From the NCBI RefSeq assembly GCF_000816085.1, contig NZ_CP008747.1, forward strand, positions 1,178,001-1,242,000: DNA of 64,000 nt. Direction: 5' to 3'. This DNA comes from Staphylococcus hyicus. Lineage in GTDB: Bacteria; Bacillota; Bacilli; Staphylococcales; Staphylococcaceae. A program made the position numbers and the translations under genes. Numbering within the stretch: the stretch's first letter is position 1; each line of letters starts with the position of its first letter. Below, one piece after another: positions 58,063-64,000 of the stretch. The notes under the pieces are model-generated. The model was not told the origin of the DNA, ran no database searches, and saw nothing but the letters and a program-made list of their open reading frames with translations.

Positions 58063-59118
58063 TTATTTTTTAAAAGATGATAAAGAACGATGGCCATCAG
58101 CTGTGACTAGGATATCATCCTCAATTCGAACCCCCACAACACCTGGAACATATATACCAGGCTCTATTGTGATCACCATACCTTCTTCCAATAAATTATC
58201 ATTCGTTTCGGAAATGTCTTGATATTCATGGGCTTCTAAACCTAAACCATGTCCTAAGCGATGAGGGAAATACTCGCCATAGCCTGCATCAGTAATAATT
58301 CGGCGCGCCGTTTTGTCGATATCACTTATTTTAACACCGGGTTTAATATTATTAATTGCTGCCACTTCTGCATGTTTAACAATGTCATATACCTTTTTAG
58401 CTTCATCACTTGGTTGACCAAAGGGAATTGTTCGTGTGATGTCACTACAATAATTTTGATAAATAACACCTAAGTCAAATAAAACATATTCATTGTTTTT
58501 TAATTGGCGATCTCCGGGTGTGCCGTGTGGCGCTGCAGCATGGTCTCCGAATAATACCATCGTATCAAAACTCATTTCATGGACACCAAACGCCTTGATT
58601 TCATTTTCAATATGGTTGACCACTTCTCTTTCCGTCACACCCTCTTTAAGAAACGCTTCACCTATTTTCATACATTCATCTGCAAGTGCTGCTGCCTTCG
58701 ATAAAATCTCAATTTCATCTTGTGTTTTCACATTTCTTATCTTTTGAATGATTGGGTCAAGCGATTTCACTTCATTAACTTGAAAGGCTGATTTTAATTC
58801 TTGAAAACGGCGATATGTAAGGTGGTTTTCTTCAATTAACAAGGTATCAATTGAAGCCTTATATTTTTGATACGGATTTTCAGTATCTAAATATCCGATA
58901 ATCTTACCATTAAAAGGAGAAGCCTTTACTTCTTCAACTTCTAGTTGTGGGCAAAATAAGACGCATTCACCATTCGCTTTAACTAATAATGCAAAAAGAC
59001 GCTCGTGAGGGTCACTTTTATATCCGGTGAAATAAAAAATGTTGATTGGGTTGGTAATCCACGCTGCTTCTGCATGAGTTGCTTTGATTTGTGTTAGCAA
59101 TATTTCAATTTGATTCAT
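58063..59118 (-). CDS. M24 Xaa-Pro peptidase-like protein
   Basis: 351 residues with the pita-bread fold. The five metal ligands are visible: the Asp pair in [17 protein letters not shown], His in [14 protein letters not shown], Glu in [11 protein letters not shown] and Glu in [12 protein letters not shown]. The N-terminal creatinase-like domain (1-125) contains [15 protein letters not shown]. It would release residues N-terminal to proline from peptides in the cytoplasm (PepQ/YqhT-like). AAGGAGG precedes the ATG. It is divergent from the UPF0173 gene. Confidence 0.92.
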   Translation of the reverse strand: MNQIEILLTQIKATHAEAAWITNPINIFYFTGYKSDPHERLFALLVKANGECVLFCPQLEVEEVKASPFNGKIIGYLDTENPYQKYKASIDTLLIEENHLTYRRFQELKSAFQVNEVKSLDPIIQKIRNVKTQDEIEILSKAAALADECMKIGEAFLKEGVTEREVVNHIENEIKAFGVHEMSFDTMVLFGDHAAAPHGTPGDRQLKNNEYVLFDLGVIYQNYCSDITRTIPFGQPSDEAKKVYDIVKHAEVAAINNIKPGVKISDIDKTARRIITDAGYGEYFPHRLGHGLGLEAHEYQDISETNDNLLEEGMVITIEPGIYVPGVVGVRIEDDILVTADGHRSLSSFKK

Positions 59119-59237
59119 AATAAATGCCTCCTTAATACTTTTATTCTAATTAAGAATCACAAACAATTCAATTTGTAAGAATGTGTGTCATACTTTAAGA
59201 CGTGGTATAGTGATAGTAACAAAAAGGAGGATGCATT

Positions 59238-59930
59238 ATGAAACTATCTTTTCATGGACAATCAACGGTGTATTTCGAATCAAATGGTAAATCTGGTATC
59301 ATCGACCCATTTATAACTGGTAATGATTTATCTGATTTAGATGCATCAAAACTCGAAGTGGATTACATTATTTTAACTCACGGTCATGAAGATCATTTTG
59401 GCGATACAATTGAAATTGCTAAACGCACCAATGCGACTGTTATTGGAACGGCAGAGGTGGCTAATTATTTAAATACAGCGCATGGAATAGACAATGTTCA
59501 CGGTATGAATATTGGGGGTCAATGGTCATTCGATTTTGGTGAATTAAAATTCGTACAAGCCTTTCATAGTTCAAGTCTAATGGATGATCAAGGTAAACCA
59601 ATTTATTTAGGGATGCCGATGGGTGTGATTTTAAAACTTGAAGGCAAAACAATTTATCATACTGGTGATACAGGCTTGTTTAGTGATATGAAACTGATTG
59701 CCGATCGACACCCGGTAGATGTTTGTTTTGTTCCTATCGGAGATAATTTTACAATGGGCATAGAAGATGCAAGTTATGCAGTTAACACATTGATTCAACC
59801 TAAAATTACTGTTCCTATTCATTACGATACATTTCCAGTTATTAAACAAGATCCTGAAGTTTTTAAAAAAGCAGTGACACATGGAGAGGTTCAAATTCTA
59901 AAACCGGGTGAGTGTGTGGAATTGTCTTAA
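59238..59930 (+). CDS. UPF0173 metal-dependent hydrolase (YtkL-like)
   Basis: 230 residues, MBL fold. The zinc motif is [11 protein letters not shown] (about residues 48-58), followed by a His in VQAFHSSS, the bridging Asp in [12 protein letters not shown] and the last His in [20 protein letters not shown] is typical of UPF0173. Substrate unknown. AAGGAGG is eight bases before the ATG. It is a single gene with its own terminator. Confidence 0.92.
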   Translation: MKLSFHGQSTVYFESNGKSGIIDPFITGNDLSDLDASKLEVDYIILTHGHEDHFGDTIEIAKRTNATVIGTAEVANYLNTAHGIDNVHGMNIGGQWSFDFGELKFVQAFHSSSLMDDQGKPIYLGMPMGVILKLEGKTIYHTGDTGLFSDMKLIADRHPVDVCFVPIGDNFTMGIEDASYAVNTLIQPKITVPIHYDTFPVIKQDPEVFKKAVTHGEVQILKPGECVELS

Positions 59931-59990
59931 AACTTAATTATATAAATTGAGATTTTTATTAGAAATGATATATGGGATTATATAATTTAA

Positions 59991-60030
59991 AACCTTCAAA
60001 GTTCGTCTTGTTGAACTTTGAAGGTTTTCT
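59991..60030 (+). terminator. Terminator after the UPF0173 gene
   Basis: AACCTTCAAAGTTC pairs perfectly with GAACTTTGAAGGTT, followed by TTCT. It closely resembles the fhs terminator at 33474. Confidence 0.88.
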
Positions 60031-60065
60031 GTGTAGTGATAAAGATTACTGCAGGCCGTCCGATG

Positions 60066-60482
60066 TTACTTTACTATGAGTACGGGGATTTTAGCGCGTT
60101 TTGCCACTTTGTGACTGACACTGCCTAATACAAATTTTTTATTTTCTTCTGCTTTACGGTTACTTAATACAACAATCTCATAGCGGCCGCTATTTGCATA
60201 TGCTACAATTTTTTCTTTAGGATTACCACGATCAATGATTTCTTCATATTGGATATGAGCGGCTTCTAAACGTTTTTTCGTTGAAGCCATCTTTTCGCTT
60301 CGTAAATGTTTCAATTCATTAACGTGCGTACCTAAACGTACAGAGGCTTGAACATCTTGTTCGCCGATGACATGAAGCAACGTGACAATAGTTGAGGGTC
60401 CAGATAGTTTTTCTACTTCATCTATTGCTTTTACATTTTCTAAATCTGGATCAACAGCGAGTAAAATATGTGTATGCATCAT
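60066..60482 (-). CDS. Universal stress protein (UspA family)
   Basis: 138 residues. It begins MMHTHILLAVDPDLENVKAI and has IVVLSNRKAEENKKFVLGSV near residue 105, in the region of the UspA ATP loop, but without a clean G-2x-G. It ends KRAKIPVLIVK. The first strand has Asp after LLAV. It is smaller and more divergent than the stress protein at 56075. AAGGAGG stands five bases before the first of two adjacent ATGs. It is divergent from the CBS-domain gene. Confidence 0.86.
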   Translation of the reverse strand: MMHTHILLAVDPDLENVKAIDEVEKLSGPSTIVTLLHVIGEQDVQASVRLGTHVNELKHLRSEKMASTKKRLEAAHIQYEEIIDRGNPKEKIVAYANSGRYEIVVLSNRKAEENKKFVLGSVSHKVAKRAKIPVLIVK

Positions 60483-60563
60483 ACATACCTCCTTTTTATT
60501 ATATTTTAAACAAATTATTTACAAAAATCCATTAAACTTCCGTTTGTAATATAATAATTCTCT

Positions 60564-60593
60564 TTCACATTATCCATTGAAAAAAGGTATAAT
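60564..60593 (+). promoter_or_regulatory. Promoter of the CBS/DRTGG-nrnA-dnaE unit
   Basis: TTCACA (60564-60569) and TATAAT (60588-60593) are 18 bases apart. The leader to the first ATG is about 60 bases. Confidence 0.65.
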
Positions 60594-60660
60594 AGAGAAG
60601 ACAATGACATCAAGGAAGCGGGTCTATTAAAAAATCCCTGAAGTGGTTGAGGTAATTTAA

Positions 60661-61956
60661 ATGACAAAACATGAACAAATTATTAAACACATTGAAAAAC
60701 TGTCTATTGGTCAAAAGATTTCAGTGCGGAAAATAGCGAAAGATTTAGACGTTTCAGAAGGGACCGCATATCGAGCAATCAAAGATGCTGGCCAACGTGG
60801 TCTAGTCGCAACGATTGACCGAGTAGGGACTGTACGTATAGAAAAGAAGACACGTGAACAATTAGACGTCTTAACTTTTGGTGAAATTGCTAAAATTGTC
60901 GATGGCCAATTTATTGCTGGACGTGGTGGTCAATTTAATTCACTGACGAAATTTGCTATTGGTGCAATGGAAAAAGAAAATGTAGTGAATTATGTGTCAA
61001 AAAACACGTTATTAATTGTTGGGAATAGAGAAGATGTTCAAAAAGCAGCGTTAAATAAAGGTAGTGCTGTTTTAATCACAGGTGGTTTTGAAACGTCTCA
61101 AGAAATAAAACAATATGCGGATGAACATGATTTACCAATTATTTCGTCAAATTATGATACGTTTATGGTAGCGAATATTATTAACCGTGCCATGTACAAT
61201 CAAATGATAAAAAAAGAAATCTTACTTGTTGAAGATATCGTGATTCCAATTGAAGAAACGTCTTACTTATTTGATACAATGCCTGTGAAAGAAGTCAGTA
61301 TAAAAGCACAAGAAACAGGGCATTCACGTTTTCCAATTGTTGATAGTGATATGAAACTGACAGGCATTATTACGAGTAAAGATATTTTAAGTCAATCTCC
61401 TAAAGCCCCATTAAGTCGTGTAATGACAAAGCCACCGATGAGTGCGCAGTTAAGTACAACAGTAGCAAGTTGTGCGCACTCAATGATTTGGGAAGGTATA
61501 GAGTTACTTCCTGTGACTGACGCAGATAAAACATTGATTGGCGTTATTTCTCGAGAAGACGTTTTAAAAGCGATGCAAATTGCAGGACGACAACCACAAG
61601 TTGGGGAAACGATCAATGATCAAGTTGCGAAACATATTGATATTCGTAATAACCAAATTCATGTAGAAATTACGCCTCAACTTACCAATCAATTTGGTAC
61701 ATTAAGTAAATCTGTATCCGTTGCGATTATTGAAGAAACGATAAAATATGTTATGCGTAAACAAAAGAAACTTGAAGTGATGATAGAGAGCTTAAATATT
61801 TTTTACATTAAGACTGTTCAAATAGAAAATGAAATAGAAGTGCTATACAATATATTAGATATGGGAAGAAATTTCGCGAAACTCGAAGTAACGATGCAAA
61901 GCGGACAGCAGCCTGTGGCGACTGCGTTATTGATGTGTCAATTACTTGATAATTAA
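60661..61956 (+). CDS. HTH/DRTGG/CBS-domain protein (YtoI-like)
   Basis: 431 residues. An N-terminal winged-helix part (1-60, KIAKDLDVSEGTAYRAIKDA) is followed by a DRTGG domain (about 75-190, GNREDVQKAALNKGSAVLIT). Then come two CBS motifs (about 195-310, with MKLTGIITSKDIL and DKTLIGVISREDVLKAM) and a hotdog-like C-terminus (about 325-431). CBS pairs bind adenosine nucleotides, so this may be a nucleotide-sensing regulator, perhaps of DNA. Target unknown. TTGAGGTAA precedes the ATG. nrnA follows after 12 bases. Confidence 0.85.
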   Translation: MTKHEQIIKHIEKLSIGQKISVRKIAKDLDVSEGTAYRAIKDAGQRGLVATIDRVGTVRIEKKTREQLDVLTFGEIAKIVDGQFIAGRGGQFNSLTKFAIGAMEKENVVNYVSKNTLLIVGNREDVQKAALNKGSAVLITGGFETSQEIKQYADEHDLPIISSNYDTFMVANIINRAMYNQMIKKEILLVEDIVIPIEETSYLFDTMPVKEVSIKAQETGHSRFPIVDSDMKLTGIITSKDILSQSPKAPLSRVMTKPPMSAQLSTTVASCAHSMIWEGIELLPVTDADKTLIGVISREDVLKAMQIAGRQPQVGETINDQVAKHIDIRNNQIHVEITPQLTNQFGTLSKSVSVAIIEETIKYVMRKQKKLEVMIESLNIFYIKTVQIENEIEVLYNILDMGRNFAKLEVTMQSGQQPVATALLMCQLLDN

Positions 61957-61968
61957 GGATGTGTGACG

Positions 61969-62904
61969 ATGACTAAATTTGAAGAGATTCAATCAAAAAT
62001 AAACGAATATGAGACGATTATTATACACCGACACGTGAGACCTGATCCAGATGCATTAGGATCACAAACGGGATTACAAAAATATATTCAAGCAAAATAT
62101 CCTAATAAACAAGTGTATTGCGTAGGCGAGAATGAACCTACGTTATCTGTTTTTGGTGAAATGGATATCGTTCGTGATGATATGTATAAAAACGCATTAG
62201 TAATTGTATGTGATACTGCTAACGCACCGAGAATAGATGATGATCGCTTTCATTTAGGTGCATTTCTCATTAAAATTGATCATCATCCTCCTGTTGATCA
62301 ATATGGCACCATCAATTATGTAGACACGGAGGCATCATCTACAAGTGAAATCATTTATACGATGATTGAAGCAGCGAATGATTTACAATATATCAACAAA
62401 GCGATTGCAAGTGCTTTATATCTAGGAATTGTGGGGGATACGGGACGCTTTTTATTTAACAATACGAAGCCTAAAACTATGCATGCCACAGCGACGTTGT
62501 TAGAACAAAACATAGACCACCATGCATTACTCAATAAAATGGCGGAAAAAGAACCCTATTTACTTGCGTTTCAAGGATATGTATTACAACATTTTGAGTT
62601 GGATAATGACGGGTTTTGTAAGGTTCGTATTACAAAAGATGTACTTGAATCCCATCATATTGCGCCAAATGAAGCGTCACTTTTTGTGAATAGTATCGCT
62701 GAAATTAAAGGTTTGAAAATTTGGGTTTTCGCTGTAGATGAAGGGGAGGACATTCGTTGCCGTATTCGTTCTAAAGAAATCGTAATTAACGATGTTGCTG
62801 AACAATTCGGTGGTGGTGGACACCCGAATGCTTCAGGTGTTTCAGTAGAAAGTTGGGACATGTTTGATGCCTTAACTCAGGCATTGAAAGCGAAATTAAA
62901 ATAG
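61969..62904 (+). CDS. nrnA: Bifunctional oligoribonuclease / PAP phosphatase NrnA
   Basis: 311 residues, DHH/DHHA1 phosphoesterase. The metal motifs are [28 protein letters not shown] in [10 protein letters not shown] and GDTGRF. The DHHA1 substrate loop is [12 protein letters not shown] near the C-terminus. It degrades 2-5-nt RNA and pAp in the cytoplasm. AAGGA lies nine bases before the ATG at 61969; an upstream GTG at 61963 is too close. dnaE starts 14 bases after the stop. Confidence 0.94.
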   Translation: MTKFEEIQSKINEYETIIIHRHVRPDPDALGSQTGLQKYIQAKYPNKQVYCVGENEPTLSVFGEMDIVRDDMYKNALVIVCDTANAPRIDDDRFHLGAFLIKIDHHPPVDQYGTINYVDTEASSTSEIIYTMIEAANDLQYINKAIASALYLGIVGDTGRFLFNNTKPKTMHATATLLEQNIDHHALLNKMAEKEPYLLAFQGYVLQHFELDNDGFCKVRITKDVLESHHIAPNEASLFVNSIAEIKGLKIWVFAVDEGEDIRCRIRSKEIVINDVAEQFGGGGHPNASGVSVESWDMFDALTQALKAKLK

Positions 62905-62918
62905 TAGGAGGTCGTGCA

Positions 62919-64000
62919 ATGGTTGCACATTTAAATATTCATTCATCATATGATTTGCTTAATTCAAGTATTCGGATTGAACGTATTGTTGAGAAAGCAA
63001 AGCAAGATGGCTACACAGCCATTGCACTTACCGACCTAAATGTCATGTATGGTATACCACAATTTTATGATGCATGTACAAAAGCAGATATAAAACCTAT
63101 TTTGGGGCTTACAGTATTTGTGACCGATGGATTATTAGAAAAAGAATTAGTATTGTTAGCTAAAAACAATGAAGGGCTAAAAAGACTCTATAAATTATCA
63201 TCAGATATTAATTTGAGTAAAGAAATGCGCGTCTCTTTACACGACTTAAAACATTATACTGCCGATACAGTAGCTATATTTAAACATATGGATGAAAATG
63301 TTGCATCATGGTTTGATGCATTAGCTGCTTCTTCAACAGTATATACTGACCATCATTCGACGATTGACCATATTGCGAAAACTTGGATTGATGCTGCTTA
63401 TTATGAAACATCAAATGATGGTGATACTGTAGAAGTATTAGGTGCGATTCGTGACAATTCAAAGTTAAACCTTATGGACATTGGACATGAGACAGAACGA
63501 CATTTCAAATCGATAACAACAGTAAAATCAATGAATTTGCCAGAGGAATGGTTGTTAGCGACAGAGACAATAGCAAACGTATGTAAGGCAAAACTCGACT
63601 ACCATCAATCTTTATTACCTGCATTTCAAACACCGCAAAATATGACTGCTGACGCATATTTATGGCAGCAATTACAACAAGCGTTGTCGCGTCGACAACT
63701 TACCACTCAAGTGTATCAAGAGCGTTTGAAACATGAATTTCAAACAATCAAAAAAATGGGATACAGTGATTATTTCTTAATCGTTAGTGACCTTATCAAC
63801 TTTGCTAAACAAAATGGTGTCATGGTCGGGCCAGGTCGTGGCTCTTCAGCTGGGTCCTTAGTGAGCTATTTATTAAACATTACGACTATTGATCCTCTAA
63901 AATATGATTTGCTTTTTGAACGATTTTTAAATCCTGAACGAGTGACAATGCCGGATATTGATATAGATTTTGAAGATACACAACGAGAAAAAGTGATTCA
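62919..64000 (+). CDS. dnaE: DNA polymerase III alpha subunit DnaE, partial (N-terminal part)
   Basis: 360 codons are present before the right edge. The N-terminal PHP domain (about 1-200, HLNIHSSYDLLNSS) has lost much of the metal-binding set, for example no HSxxS-H pattern. The polymerase palm then begins: KMGYSDYFLIVSDLINFAK, the PGRGSSAGSLVSYLL motif (about 305) and MPDIDIDFED (about 346) with two catalytic Asp. Length and shape match the low-GC Gram-positive DnaE, the primer-extending partner of PolC. AGGAGG lies eight bases before the ATG. It is cotranscribed with nrnA. Confidence 0.96.
   Translation, partial: MVAHLNIHSSYDLLNSSIRIERIVEKAKQDGYTAIALTDLNVMYGIPQFYDACTKADIKPILGLTVFVTDGLLEKELVLLAKNNEGLKRLYKLSSDINLSKEMRVSLHDLKHYTADTVAIFKHMDENVASWFDALAASSTVYTDHHSTIDHIAKTWIDAAYYETSNDGDTVEVLGAIRDNSKLNLMDIGHETERHFKSITTVKSMNLPEEWLLATETIANVCKAKLDYHQSLLPAFQTPQNMTADAYLWQQLQQALSRRQLTTQVYQERLKHEFQTIKKMGYSDYFLIVSDLINFAKQNGVMVGPGRGSSAGSLVSYLLNITTIDPLKYDLLFERFLNPERVTMPDIDIDFEDTQREKVI

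Overview
The window is an AT-rich, gene-dense stretch of Firmicutes chromosome. Gene content, gene order and protein sequences point to the genus Staphylococcus. The run from leuS through murJ, pepV, dat, trmB, sftA, murC, aroA, ccpA, acuC/acuA/acsA, fhs, tyrS, serA, rpsD, ezrA, thiI, tpx and ackA to ald, nrnA and dnaE matches, as I recall it, the core backbone of S. aureus. Many proteins differ clearly from the S. aureus versions I remember, so a non-aureus species is likely, but I do not assign one. Almost everything here is housekeeping DNA. I see no prophage, CRISPR array, rRNA or tRNA gene. The only mobile DNA is a decayed IS110-type transposase.

Layout. 1-5.2 kb: a partial radical SAM gene (minus), an MFS transporter, then leuS behind a leucine T-box and a rhodanese. 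5.2-6.1 kb: the only accessory-looking gap, with an IS110 relic. 6.1-15.4 kb: an HI0933-family flavoprotein, the lipid II flippase murJ, a pseudouridine synthase, pepV-dat, a kinase-like protein, trmB and a metallo-beta-lactamase-fold hydrolase. 15.5-25.2 kb: a long plus-strand block (M42 peptidase, thioredoxin-like protein, UPF0354 protein, ytpR, the DNA translocase sftA, murC and two membrane-anchored YtxG/YtxH-type proteins). 25.4-33.5 kb: central metabolism and carbon control (aroA, ccpA, acuC-acuA divergent from acsA, fhs). 33.6-45.5 kb: a peptidoglycan glycosyltransferase, tyrS with a tyrosine T-box, htrA, an acyltransferase, a HAD hydrolase, aminotransferase-serA, an OsmC protein, a glycerophosphodiesterase, an ornithine-cyclodeaminase-like enzyme and rpsD with a long leader. 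45.6-64 kb: a free-methionine sulfoxide reductase, ezrA, cysteine desulfurase-thiI, a TSUP transporter, sppA-RDD, tpx, a YtxK-type methyltransferase with ackA, two universal stress proteins, ald, a prolidase-like peptidase, a UPF0173 hydrolase, then ytoI-like, nrnA and the start of dnaE.

How the genes work together. The clearest regulatory theme is carbon catabolite control. The ccpA gene sits in the middle. By eye, sequences matching the full cre consensus lie at the promoters or leaders of acsA, fhs and ald, and a near-match lies just before ccpA. AcuA and AcuC would switch AcsA off and on by lysine acetylation, next to a cre-controlled acsA promoter. Other themes are tRNA-dependent antitermination (leuS, tyrS), cell-wall synthesis and division (murJ, murC, sftA, the glycosyltransferase, ezrA) and tRNA thiolation (desulfurase-thiI).

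Limits. Function calls rest on motifs, length, gene order and remembered family sequences. No database search was run. Several starts were moved from the longest reading frame to the ATG or GTG with the best-placed ribosome binding site; each such choice is stated.
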